Position numbers and translations under genes: made by a program | The notes under the pieces: model-generated | What the model saw: only the letters and a program-made list of their open reading frames with translations | Database searches by the model: none | Told to the model about the DNA's origin: nothing | Shown here: in pieces, positions 1 to 6,788 of the stretch | Layout: each line of letters starts with the position of its first letter | How positions within the stretch are numbered: position 1 is the stretch's first letter | Source of the DNA: Spirochaetales bacterium | Lineage (GTDB): Bacteria; Spirochaetota; Spirochaetia; SZUA-6; DRHE01 | Reading direction: 5' to 3' | NCBI GenBank assembly: GCA_011049745.1 | Contig: DRHE01000280.1 | Location: 1-8,011 of the forward strand | Length of the DNA: 8,011 bases

Positions 1-1
1 A

Positions 2-326
2 TCCAGCCCAGGCCTTGAGAACCCAGTATTAACAACATAAATAAGGAGCTATCCGCCTGGAAACTGAAATCCTTGATGGTAGGGTGATCTGCATAGCCGT
101 CATTAACAGCGGCAGTGGTATATCGGCGGAAGAGTTGAGCTATATATTTGAGCCCTTCTTCCGGGGGAGCAATTCCCGTAGGGAAGAGGGTTTCGGCTTG
201 GGCCTGGCCACGGTGCGCTCGATCATAAATTCTCATGGCTGGGAAATTGAGGTTCAATCAAATGAAGAGACTGTATTCTCCATTTATATAAACCTGAAAT
301 CCCGTCGGGAAACATCAGGCGGATAA
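2..326 (+). pseudogene. Sensor histidine kinase remnant, C-terminal ATP-binding (HATPase_c) domain, left-truncated by window
   Basis: This is the end of a two-component sensor kinase catalytic domain, which binds ATP and phosphorylates a histidine in the same protein dimer. From base 84 an 80-codon open frame carries the G1-like box NSGSGI, the F box YIFEPFFRG and the G2 box GFGLGLATV, in the right order and spacing. Upstream, in another frame (bases 2-64), the N box is still readable as LENPVLTT, then a TAA at 38-40, then IRSYPPGN, matching the usual LENLLTNAIRYSPPG pattern. A stop codon and a frameshift near base 60 therefore break the gene. G1 has NSG instead of DNG, which also occurs in VanS-like kinases. 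The dimerisation and sensor regions would lie left of the window. It converges with the importer operon. The domain call is firm. Non-functionality is inferred from the stop and shift, and a sequencing error is the alternative. Confidence 0.8.
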
Positions 327-374
327 GCATGCCTGCGCATATACTAAGTTGCGTCCGGGTGGTATGCATCATTT

Positions 375-1118
375 TCAATACTCGGTTTTGACCATAACTC
401 TCTCAATTGAAGATAGCAGCTGATCGGCGATAACCGCTAAAAAGGCGGCGGTCGCGGCTCCTTCCAATACAAAGGCGGGGTTATTCCTGACCAGCCCTGA
501 TATTATGGGAGCGCCCAGGCCTCCGGCTCCGACCACGGCGCCCACAGTAGCAGTACCGATGTTGATCACTACAGCAATCCTTATCCCGGCCATAATTACC
601 GGTAAAGCCAGGGGAAGCTCTATCTTCAGCAGTATCTGCAGGCGGCTGAGCCCCATTCCCCTGGCCGCTTCCAGGACCTCGGGAGCAAGAGAATCCAGCC
701 CGGAGATGGTATTCCTGAGGATGGGCAGAATGCTGAAAAGAAAAAGTGCGCCTACAGTGGGTTTTACACCAAAGCCCATCAGGGGAACCGCTAAGGCCAG
801 CACGGCAACGGGCGGAAATGTCTGTGCCAGTGCGGTTATGTCGTTTACTATTTCCAGGAAATCCCGGCCCACCGGTCGGGTTACAAAAATGCCAAACAAT
901 AGACCTGTGAAAAGAGCCATCAGGGTTGAAACAGATACTAAAATTAAATGCTCACCAACCAGCACTGCCAGGGTAGCCCTCGGGTAGATTACCTCTTTCT
1001 CTTGAGGAAAGAGAGTTTTCAGTGCCGTTTCCCAGATACTCATGTTGAAAACAAGGAAAAAGAAGAGGATCAGGAGGAGAAGAATAATTAAACAGTTTCC
1101 ATGCCGGGCTCTCTTCAT
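375..1118 (-). CDS. yehW: OsmF-type ABC importer, short permease (YehW-like)
   Basis: Inner-membrane permease of the glycine-betaine/osmoprotectant (OpuC/OsmF) importer family, BPD_transp_1 fold; 247 residues, similar to family length. An N-terminal hydrophobic helix (about residues 8-26) follows a basic start. The core helices begin near residue 50. The EAA coupling loop that docks on the ATPase reads EAARGMGLSRLQILLKIELP (about 150-170). The typical VGAVVGAGGLGAPI stretch follows. The ATG overlaps the stop of the ATPase gene in ATGA, and an AGAGGG site lies 9 bases upstream of it, so translation is probably coupled. It is the last gene of the four-gene operon, matching the order osmF-yehY-yehX-yehW known from Escherichia coli. 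I see no convincing terminator after it: the CAGGC/GCCTG arms at 316-335 are short and lack a T-tract. Function is certain at family level; the substrate is inferred. Confidence 0.93.
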   Translation of the reverse strand: MKRARHGNCLIILLLLILFFFLVFNMSIWETALKTLFPQEKEVIYPRATLAVLVGEHLILVSVSTLMALFTGLLFGIFVTRPVGRDFLEIVNDITALAQTFPPVAVLALAVPLMGFGVKPTVGALFLFSILPILRNTISGLDSLAPEVLEAARGMGLSRLQILLKIELPLALPVIMAGIRIAVVINIGTATVGAVVGAGGLGAPIISGLVRNNPAFVLEGAATAAFLAVIADQLLSSIERVMVKTEY

Positions 1119-2224
1119 TTGGGATAGCCCTCTTGAGTGATCTTTTCAATTGTAGAGAGGTTGATCTCACCAATCAAACGGTCGGCATTGTCAATAACCG
1201 GAATTGCGCTGACTCCCTGGGAGAGCATCCTGGCAAGCGCTTCCTTTAAAGTAAAATCAGCGCCCAGCGCAATCTCAGCCGGATTGACCCTGGTTAGGGC
1301 CTCTTCAATGTCATCTTGTGCCAGGAAGGCTTCAATATCCAGCCAACCCATTAGCCGGCCCTGGCGGTCGGTAATCCATAGGAATCTATTCTGCAGCTTA
1401 TCTCTTTTATTTTTAATGCACTGGCTTATGTTTTTTTCAATGCATAGACCTTCGGCTTTGCTCAGGTAATCAGCCACGGTAAATCTTGCCAGCCTCTTCA
1501 AGGCCCTGTCGGTTCCCACAAAATTCTTTACAAACCTGTTTTTGGGATGAGCAAGCATATTTTCAGGTGTGTCTTTCTGTATGATGCTTCCCTCTTTTAG
1601 CAGGACAATGGTATCAGCAAGACGGATGGCTTCATCAAGATCGTGGGTTACAAAGATCACTGTTTTTTTCAGTTTGCGCTGTATCTTCAGGAACTCAATC
1701 TGCAGCCTTTCCCGGTTCAGGGGGTCAACCGCGCCAAAAGGCTCATCCATTAAAAGCAGGGGCGGGTCTGCGGCCAGCGCCCTGGCCACGCCGATTCGCT
1801 GTGCTTCGCCGCCGGAGAGTTTTCCGGGGTATTTATCGCTGTATTCATCGGGATCAAGTCCCAAAAGGTCAAGCAACTCTTCAGTCCTGGCGGTGATAGA
1901 GTTTTTACTCCAGCCGAGCAAACGGGGCACAACCCCGATATTTTCAGCCACCGTCATATGAGGAAAAAGTCCAATATTCTGGATTACGTAACCTATATTC
2001 CTTCTTAAAATCTCAGGCTTGGACTCTTCAATATTTTTACCCTGGATATAGATCTCACCTGAGGTCGGCTCAAGCATGCGGTTGATCATTTTGATGATCG
2101 TTGTTTTGCCGCAGCCCGAGGGGCCTATCAGCACACAGATTTCGCCTTCTTCAACTCTGAAAGAGATTTCGTTGACGGCTGTTAGCTTTGAATATTTTTT
2201 AGTTATACTTTTCAGTTCAATCAT
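1115..2224 (-). CDS. yehX: OsmF-type ABC importer ATP-binding subunit with C-terminal CBS region (YehX/OpuCA-like)
   Basis: Cytoplasmic ATPase that powers the importer. All ABC motifs are intact: Walker A GPSGCGKTT (34-42), Q-loop Gln82, signature LSGGEAQ (136-142), Walker B LLLMDEP (156-162), D-loop Asp167 and switch His194. FVGTDRALKRLA, typical of OpuCA/ProV-like proteins, follows the ATPase domain. The last 100 or so residues form a CBS region: the first repeat is degenerate (GRLMGWLDIEAF) and the second is clear (TLKEALARMLSQGVSAIPVI). CBS pairs in OpuA/OpuC-type ATPases sense ionic strength or nucleotides, so osmotic gating is possible but inferred. At 369 residues it is close to OpuCA and, as I recall, longer than E. 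coli YehX (about 308). The ATG overlaps the upstream permease stop (ATGA), with AAAGG 9 bases upstream of it. Confidence 0.94.
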   Translation of the reverse strand: MIELKSITKKYSKLTAVNEISFRVEEGEICVLIGPSGCGKTTIIKMINRMLEPTSGEIYIQGKNIEESKPEILRRNIGYVIQNIGLFPHMTVAENIGVVPRLLGWSKNSITARTEELLDLLGLDPDEYSDKYPGKLSGGEAQRIGVARALAADPPLLLMDEPFGAVDPLNRERLQIEFLKIQRKLKKTVIFVTHDLDEAIRLADTIVLLKEGSIIQKDTPENMLAHPKNRFVKNFVGTDRALKRLARFTVADYLSKAEGLCIEKNISQCIKNKRDKLQNRFLWITDRQGRLMGWLDIEAFLAQDDIEEALTRVNPAEIALGADFTLKEALARMLSQGVSAIPVIDNADRLIGEINLSTIEKITQEGYPK

Positions 2225-3414
2225 ACTTTTAGACCTTTCGGGGTGATCAGAGCGGTAAGAACGAACATCGATCTGTCAGCGATTACAGCAAGGGCGATTA
2301 TGGGCAGGGCGCCCAGCAGGATCAGGTCAGGTGCAGCCTGGCCCAGACCCTGGAAGATGAAGGTGCCCAGACCCCCGGCGCCGATAAGTGCTGCAATTGC
2401 AGTATTACCCACGGCCTGTACAACAGAGGTACGCACGCCGTTGAATATCACCGGCACAGAGAGGGGCACCTCAATACTGAAGAATATCTCTCTGCGGCTC
2501 ATGCCCATGCCCCGGCCCGCTTCACGAACCGCGGCATCCACCGTTTTAAGGCCGATATGGGTGTTGTAGGTGATGGGCAGCAGGGCATAGAGGGATAGGG
2601 CAATGATAGCGGGGGCGGCGCCAATTCCTGATATTCCCAGAGTCCTTATAAGGGGATACCTGAGTGACAGCAGGGAAAGGGGAGCGATCAGCAGACCGAA
2701 GAGGGCCAGCCCGGGAATGGTTTGAATGGTATTGATAATTGCAAATATGGGTTTCTCCAGCCTTTGGTTGCGGTAGGTCCATACACCCAGCGGCATACCA
2801 AGCAGCAGGGCAATTGCCACGGCAATATTGGTAAGGCGCAGATGCTGGAGGACCTCCTGAAAGAACCTCTCCTTCCTGGCTGCATATTCCTGCATTATGG
2901 AAAGGTCTTTAAAAGCCCCGGTCCCAAATAGGAAAATAAATAATGCGAGGCCGGAGAGTGACAGGAAGAGATTCATTCCTGAACCCGCCTTAACTGATTT
3001 CTGAGCGGAAACAATGAGCATATATCCGGATAAACTCAGCAGCCAGACCCCGGCGCCAAGAGAAAAACGGGCATAAGGGGCTGCAGCTGCTGCCAATCTG
3101 CGGGCTTCGCTGCCGGCAAAGAAAAATGAGGCCACCAGTACTATATTACCGATCAATCCCACAAGAATAACACGCGGCTTTTGCTTAAACATTTTTGCCG
3201 GGCCCCGCTGCATGGTAAGTACAAATACAATGAAGTACAGAAAACCGAAGAATAAAAGAGCAAAAACACTGTTGCTGTTCCAGAGATAATGCGGGGTGCC
3301 GCTTGCCAGCCGGTTGGCCTTCTGTACCAGCAGAGGCGCGGCCAGGGCGAAAACTCCGATTATTGCCCCAAGTATTGAGATCCTATCTACCCTGGCATTT
3401 CGCGCCTCTGTCAT
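2221..3414 (-). CDS. yehY: OsmF-type ABC importer, long permease with N-terminal membrane extension (YehY-like)
   Basis: Second permease of the importer, 397 residues. The C-terminal half (about 190-397) is a standard BPD_transp_1 domain with the EAA loop REAGRGMGMSRREIFFSIEV and the family stretch ALIGAGGLGTFIFQGLG. The N-terminal half adds about five predicted membrane helices (near residues 12-31, 49-68, 80-101, 114-136 and 145-165) that YehW lacks. E. coli YehY (about 385 residues) also has such an extension, which supports YehY over a plain OpuCB. The gene begins 22 bases after the osmF stop. No good Shine-Dalgarno precedes the ATG (CACTCT is directly upstream), and an in-frame TAA 12 bases before it excludes a longer ATG/GTG/TTG start. 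Translation may therefore depend on osmF translation. It overlaps yehX by ATGA. Confidence 0.93.
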   Translation of the reverse strand: MTEARNARVDRISILGAIIGVFALAAPLLVQKANRLASGTPHYLWNSNSVFALLFFGFLYFIVFVLTMQRGPAKMFKQKPRVILVGLIGNIVLVASFFFAGSEARRLAAAAAPYARFSLGAGVWLLSLSGYMLIVSAQKSVKAGSGMNLFLSLSGLALFIFLFGTGAFKDLSIMQEYAARKERFFQEVLQHLRLTNIAVAIALLLGMPLGVWTYRNQRLEKPIFAIINTIQTIPGLALFGLLIAPLSLLSLRYPLIRTLGISGIGAAPAIIALSLYALLPITYNTHIGLKTVDAAVREAGRGMGMSRREIFFSIEVPLSVPVIFNGVRTSVVQAVGNTAIAALIGAGGLGTFIFQGLGQAAPDLILLGALPIIALAVIADRSMFVLTALITPKGLKV

Positions 3415-3436
3415 AGAGTGAATTTATAAGGCGCTG

Positions 3437-4384
3437 CTATTCCCTAATAAAACCCTTGGTTTTCAGGTATTCTCCGGCAACCTCCCCGGCGTTTCTCCCC
3501 TGTACAGCGATTCTGGAATTGAGATCCTGAAGGATAACCAGGTTCAGAGAAGCAAATACTGGTTCCAGTATGGCCTCGATTTCCGGATACTTTTCGTGTA
3601 TCTCTTTTCTGACAATCGGGGCCGGTTCATACACCGGCTGAACCTCTTTGTTGTCCTCTAAAACCAGGAGGTTCAGAGCGGCGAGGGCGCCGTCAGTGCC
3701 GTAAGCCATGGCAAAATTTACTCCATCTGTTCCCTCTGCTGCTGCCTTTTCTGTCTGTGCGGTATTGCCGCCTGAGAGAATAATAAGTTGATTCTTCTGA
3801 AGCTTAAAGCCGTAAGCCTGCTCAAACGCGGGCAGGGAGTCGGGTCGGGTGACAAACTCCTCGGAGCAGGCCAGCTTGACTGCCTCGCCGCTGTTGACAT
3901 ATCCGGCGAAGTCTTCGAGAGTCTTCAGGTTCTTTTCTTTTGCCAGATCATTTCTAACGGCAATAGCCCAGGTGTTATTAGCGGCGGCGGGTTTTAGCCA
4001 GACAAGGTTGTTCTCCTTCAAATCAAGCTCTTTTACCTTCCGGTAACCTGCTTCCGCGTTCTTCCAGAGCTGCGGGTCGGTGTTGCTGAAGAAGAAACCG
4101 CCGTTGCCGGTGTATTCCGGATAGATATCTATTTCACCGCTGAAAATAGCCTTCCTGATTACATCGGTAGGGCCGAATTCGGTTTTATCCGTCACTTTGA
4201 AATTATTACTTTTCAGTATCTGTACGATCATCTGCCCCAGCAGGGCGCCTTCGGTATCGATCTTGGAAGCAACCACAATCGGGCCCTTTGCTTTTTCTGC
4301 TTCAGCAGCTTTTGAACAGCCGGAAAAGATTAGAAGTAGAGCAGCCGCACCAAGAATCAGGCTGATTAATATTATTTTTTTCAT
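3437..4384 (-). CDS. osmF: OsmF/YehZ-type solute-binding lipoprotein of the osmoprotectant importer
   Basis: Extracytoplasmic receptor of the importer, OpuAC fold, 315 residues from this start. It begins with a lipoprotein signal: a Lys-Lys start, a hydrophobic stretch of about 17 residues, then IFSGC with Cys23 as the lipid-modified residue. The mature part aligns from memory with E. coli OsmF along most of its length: ASKIDTEGALLG near the start, IDIYPEYTGNG with aromatic residues of the type used for quaternary-ammonium binding, NNTWAIAVR, SLPAFEQAYGFKL, MAYGTDGALAALNL and FASLN near the end. An ATG 54 bases further upstream is in frame, but it lies inside the -35 hexamer and would precede a second methionine with an ideal AAGGA site 7 bases away, so 4384 is the better start. 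First gene of the operon. The E. coli homologue is reported to bind glycine betaine only weakly, so the natural substrate here is open. Confidence 0.93.
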   Translation of the reverse strand: MKKIILISLILGAAALLLIFSGCSKAAEAEKAKGPIVVASKIDTEGALLGQMIVQILKSNNFKVTDKTEFGPTDVIRKAIFSGEIDIYPEYTGNGGFFFSNTDPQLWKNAEAGYRKVKELDLKENNLVWLKPAAANNTWAIAVRNDLAKEKNLKTLEDFAGYVNSGEAVKLACSEEFVTRPDSLPAFEQAYGFKLQKNQLIILSGGNTAQTEKAAAEGTDGVNFAMAYGTDGALAALNLLVLEDNKEVQPVYEPAPIVRKEIHEKYPEIEAILEPVFASLNLVILQDLNSRIAVQGRNAGEVAGEYLKTKGFIRE

Positions 4385-4388
4385 TTTT

Positions 4389-4397
4389 TCATCCTTG
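4389..4397 (-). promoter_or_regulatory. Ribosome binding site deciding the osmF start
   Basis: Read on the minus strand, AAGGA lies 7 bases upstream of the ATG at 4384. No comparable site precedes the alternative ATG at 4438. Confidence 0.7.
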
Positions 4398-4409
4398 AGC
4401 TTTCTTAAA

Positions 4410-4438
4410 AGTGTAAGAAACATTATCGAAAAAGTCAA
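4410..4438 (-). promoter_or_regulatory. Sigma-70/sigma-A type promoter of the osmF-yehYXW operon
   Basis: On the minus strand, TTGACT (-35, 4438-4433) is followed by exactly 17 bases and TACACT (-10, 4415-4410). Matches to consensus are 5/6 and 4/6. Transcription would start near 4403, giving a leader of about 20 bases that just contains the SD of the ATG at 4384. The sequence is in the gap between the hydrolase and osmF. E. coli osmF is controlled by RpoS; nothing here shows a stress-sigma signature. Confidence 0.65.
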
Positions 4439-4520
4439 ATTTAAACTACAGCAGTTGTATTTAATGTTTTGCTGCTTTGACGCGTGGAAAGAGATTTACC
4501 CTTATACCCTTATATAGCAA

Positions 4521-5300
4521 TCAGGAAAGATTGGCCAGGATAAACTCCAATGTATTGCTGAAAAGCTCTTCCTGCCAGGGGATGGAGCCGAAAGTATGGT
4601 CTGCCCCGTCAATGGATATGAGCCTGGTAGGGCCGGAGAGGGTTTCTTTATACTCAAGCGCAACCTCAGGCGGAACTGTTTCATCCTCGCTGCCTTGGAC
4701 GATCAACCCTGGGCCGCAGTAGCCTGAAGTAACTTTCATGATTTCCAGGTTTTCAATATCATTTATAAAATCGAGACCCAGCTTCAGACCTTTTCTGTCC
4801 AGAGGGTTCATTGGCGGCAGCGATCTATCAGCAGAATCAGGCTCCCTGGACAGCTCTTCCCTGGCCAGTTCTTTCATCTCACCGGCAGCCGCCCAGAGTA
4901 TGAGCCCCTTAATATCAGCTCCTTTACTGCCGGCCACATAACCGGCAATTGAGCCGCCCATGCTCAAACCCAAAAGAAAGATCCTCTGCCGGTCAATTTC
5001 CGGCAGCCCGGAAAAATAATCCAGTATGTCAAAACCATCTTCGATCTCAGAGGAAAAGGTCATTTCTTCAAAGTCACAGTCGCTTTCGCCGCTGCCCAGG
5101 AAATCGAAACGCACGCTGGCTATGTTGTTAGCCATAAGCAGCCGGGAGAAGCGGACGAAGAGAAATGAGGGTTCCATACGGTTGCCGGCAAAGCCGTGGT
5201 AGAGGATAACGCCCGGATATGGACCTCCGCCCTGACCGGGAATGTGGGTCATGCCCCTCAAGGTACCGTTTTTCTTTTTGATGGTTACATATTCTTCCAT
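4521..5300 (-). CDS. Alpha/beta hydrolase, feruloyl/cinnamoyl esterase-like serine hydrolase
   Basis: Cytoplasmic alpha/beta-hydrolase of 259 residues with no signal peptide. The catalytic set is complete: oxyanion region HGFAGN (35-40), FDFLGSGESD (65-74), nucleophile elbow GLSMGG with Ser113, acid in GSEDETVPP (Asp206) and base in GADHTF (His235). This layout (HGF.GN, then FDF.G.G.SD, then G.SMGG) is that of the Est1E-type feruloyl/cinnamoyl esterase group, although the true ester substrate cannot be read. The start at 5300 has AAAGGA 7 bases upstream. It sits 136 bases before osmF, which has its own promoter, so it is probably a separate unit. A possible promoter, TTCAAG-17-TATATT, lies at 5419-5391 inside the upstream ATPase remnant (weak -35). 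It is unlikely to be mechanistically tied to the importer. Confidence 0.88.
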   Translation of the reverse strand: MEEYVTIKKKNGTLRGMTHIPGQGGGPYPGVILYHGFAGNRMEPSFLFVRFSRLLMANNIASVRFDFLGSGESDCDFEEMTFSSEIEDGFDILDYFSGLPEIDRQRIFLLGLSMGGSIAGYVAGSKGADIKGLILWAAAGEMKELAREELSREPDSADRSLPPMNPLDRKGLKLGLDFINDIENLEIMKVTSGYCGPGLIVQGSEDETVPPEVALEYKETLSGPTRLISIDGADHTFGSIPWQEELFSNTLEFILANLS

Positions 5301-5320
5301 ATTAATGTCCTTTCTAAAGT

Positions 5321-5663
5321 TCAGCGGTAGTACTTCAGGTAAGCAGCCAGAAGTGGATCAGAGATCCGATAGCCGTTTATATTTTTTTCCAATATACACC
5401 GGTACATAAGCCGCTTGAATATCTGTCCTACGGAGCGGTTCGTAAGGTTCACCCGGGTTAGGAATGTTTTGGATTGCGGTTGCCTGACGACGGAAGATCC
5501 GGCAACGGCAATGAGCACTCTTTCTTCTGCGGGTGAGAATTGAGCTAAATATGTCTCATAGCAGCTTTCACGATTATTAAGCAGCTATCGCAGGGCTACA
5601 GCAATGTCGCTTTTTTCGATCTCTTTCCCGGTCAACAAGACGGTCGAAGATAAGGCGTTTCAT
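5321..5663 (-). pseudogene. Archaeal-type AAA ATPase remnant (N-terminus and C-terminal winged-helix end, nucleotide-binding core lost)
   Basis: The 3' part (5518-5321, 65 codons from a GTG) ends in SVGQIFKRLMYRCILEK, then NGYRISDPLLAAYLKYYR. This is the winged-helix tail found at the end of many prokaryotic ATP-binding proteins of the archaeal ATPase type. The same frame continues upstream as LLNNRESCYETYLAQFSP, interrupted by TAG at 5587-5585. Further upstream is VALR preceded by EIEKSDIA. In a shifted frame from an ATG at 5663 comes MKRLIFDRLVDRER, resembling the FVDREREI motif at the start of such proteins. Walker A and B are absent, so roughly the central two-thirds of a usual 350-450-residue protein is missing. 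This looks like an internal deletion plus a frameshift near 5630 and a stop. The C-terminal call is good; the N-terminal assignment is less sure. It ends 20 bases before the hydrolase start. Confidence 0.65.
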
Positions 5664-5672
5664 AGTGCCTGC

Positions 5673-5701
5673 AGTATGATACTTTTTGTATCATTTTTCA
5701 A
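5673..5701 (-). promoter_or_regulatory. Promoter-like sequence with perfect inverted repeat in its spacer
   Basis: On the minus strand, TTGAAA (5701-5696), 17 bases, then CATACT (5678-5673). The spacer and -10 are covered by ATGATACAAAAAGTATCAT (5694-5676), a perfect 7-base inverted repeat around five A. The position suits an operator that blocks RNA polymerase. The ATG of the ATPase remnant lies only 9 bases past the -10 with no SD, so the transcript would be leaderless or nearly so. The repeat could also form a weak hairpin with two G-C pairs; on the plus strand a T-run follows, but no gene precedes it there. Confidence 0.4.
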
Positions 5702-5822
5702 GTACTATTACTTCTGCATCATGTGGCAGGAGGAAGGATGGTGGTGGGCCTTTCCTTATCAACTGTTACAACCCTGCACGCTGCTATGAGAATAGAATTG
5801 AAGGAGAAGTTGCCCTGCCTAT

Positions 5823-6788
5823 TTAGATCGCCTGCTCGATAACGTGCAGACAGGTTTCAGCTCCCTGCCTGTAGTAATACTCATTCGGATACATGGTAAT
5901 ATGCTTCATATGCATCTTCAGGTTGTAGATATTTTTACGCAGATTAAAACCGGGGTCACGATCATAATCCGTGAAGTAAATACCGTACAATTTTTTGTCG
6001 GCTACACCGAACATCTCCATAAAGGAAAGCTCGCGGGCGTAGTCAGCCCAGAAGCCTGGTATATCAATAAAACCGCTGATGTACGGCTTATCCTGATTGA
6101 AATCTATAATCACATTGCCTGACCAGATGTCATAGTTGGTTAATGTGCTTTCTCTCCCTATATCCAGCATACGGGGAAAGTGCTTTCTTACCCGGGCTGC
6201 AGCCTCAAGGAACTGATCAGGTACCAGCTTTTTGCCGGAAATATCCTTATACACATTATCAAAGCGCGGGAGCCAGAACTCCGCCCAGCTTTCGACACGC
6301 TTCTGTTCAGGAAGTTCCACGCCGCCAAACCCGGTCGATCGGGTCTTGTGCAGCCCGACCACATAATGAGCAATCTGCTCTGTAACCGCCTCCTGCGCTT
6401 TCCGGTTTAACATTCCGATTATGTGGTACATTACCCTGCCGGGAATCTTTTTCATTACCATGGTACTGCCGGGGATAATCTCGCCGCTTGAGTCCAGCAG
6501 GTAGGGTGTGGGTACCGGCATCTCCGTATTTCTTTGAAAATATTCCAACACACCATATTCCCGGATGAGTCTCTTATCCTCCCTGTTGGGGTTTATTTTA
6601 TAGACCAAATCAGGTTCATCATTTTCAAATGAAACCTCGATCACCCTGTTCCAGCACCCGCCGCTTAAGATCCCGGCTGATTTTGCACGGATTTCCCGGC
6701 CTGAAGCACGGCTTCCGATAAGGCTCAGATTTTCCATTGTCAGGAATGGGTCGATTTTTTTCTTAAGAATCTGCTCCATAACATTCAC
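5823..6788 (-). CDS. Aminoglycoside phosphotransferase (APH)-fold small-molecule kinase, substrate unknown
   Basis: Predicted cytoplasmic ATP-dependent kinase of the APH/choline-kinase fold, 321 residues, full length. Visible elements: glycine-rich loop LSGGCWNRV (41-49), ATP lysine in VYKI (Lys64), helix-C glutamate in REYGVLEYF (Glu77), MPVPTPYLLD (90-99), hinge-like MVMKKIPG (110-117), catalytic loop LTNYDIWSGNVII with Asp220 and Asn225, and metal site IDIPGFWADYAREL with Asp242. The Brenner motif usually reads HGDxxxxN; here the first position is Asn218 instead of His. The start is GTG, with GGAG 7 bases upstream; an ATG three codons on would sit too far from it. The GTG overlaps the TGA of the preceding SGNH remnant (GTGA), suggesting an old operon. 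The acceptor could be an amino sugar, nucleoside or amino alcohol. Nothing here indicates antibiotic resistance. Confidence 0.82.
   Translation of the reverse strand: MNVMEQILKKKIDPFLTMENLSLIGSRASGREIRAKSAGILSGGCWNRVIEVSFENDEPDLVYKINPNREDKRLIREYGVLEYFQRNTEMPVPTPYLLDSSGEIIPGSTMVMKKIPGRVMYHIIGMLNRKAQEAVTEQIAHYVVGLHKTRSTGFGGVELPEQKRVESWAEFWLPRFDNVYKDISGKKLVPDQFLEAAARVRKHFPRMLDIGRESTLTNYDIWSGNVIIDFNQDKPYISGFIDIPGFWADYARELSFMEMFGVADKKLYGIYFTDYDRDPGFNLRKNIYNLKMHMKHITMYPNEYYYRQGAETCLHVIEQAI

Noticed and set aside
316..335. CAGGC/GCCTG hairpin between the convergent kinase remnant and yehW
   Set aside because: Only five base pairs with a 10-base loop and no T-tract in either direction, so not credible as an intrinsic terminator.
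505..987. 160-codon plus-strand ORF opposite yehW
   Set aside because: It is antisense to a clear permease gene, with composition typical of a shadow frame and no family resemblance.
1569..1961. 130-codon plus-strand ORF opposite the ATPase gene
   Set aside because: Shadow of the yehX coding frame: Ser/Arg-rich with no domain.
4385..4438. N-terminal extension of osmF from the ATG at 4438
   Set aside because: It would overlap the -35 hexamer, lacks an SD, and would place 18 residues before a normal lipoprotein signal.
4450..4476. AGCAG/CTGCT arms upstream of the osmF promoter
   Set aside because: Five-base arms 17 bases apart in AT-rich DNA, too weak to call an operator or terminator.
5721..5789. 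Short plus-strand peptide with three consecutive Trp, like a trp leader
   Set aside because: No biosynthetic gene or attenuator hairpin follows on the plus strand, so the Trp run is probably chance.
5823..6788. Aminoglycoside resistance gene
   Set aside because: Only the general APH fold is visible. The fold covers many metabolic kinases, and nothing in the context suggests resistance.
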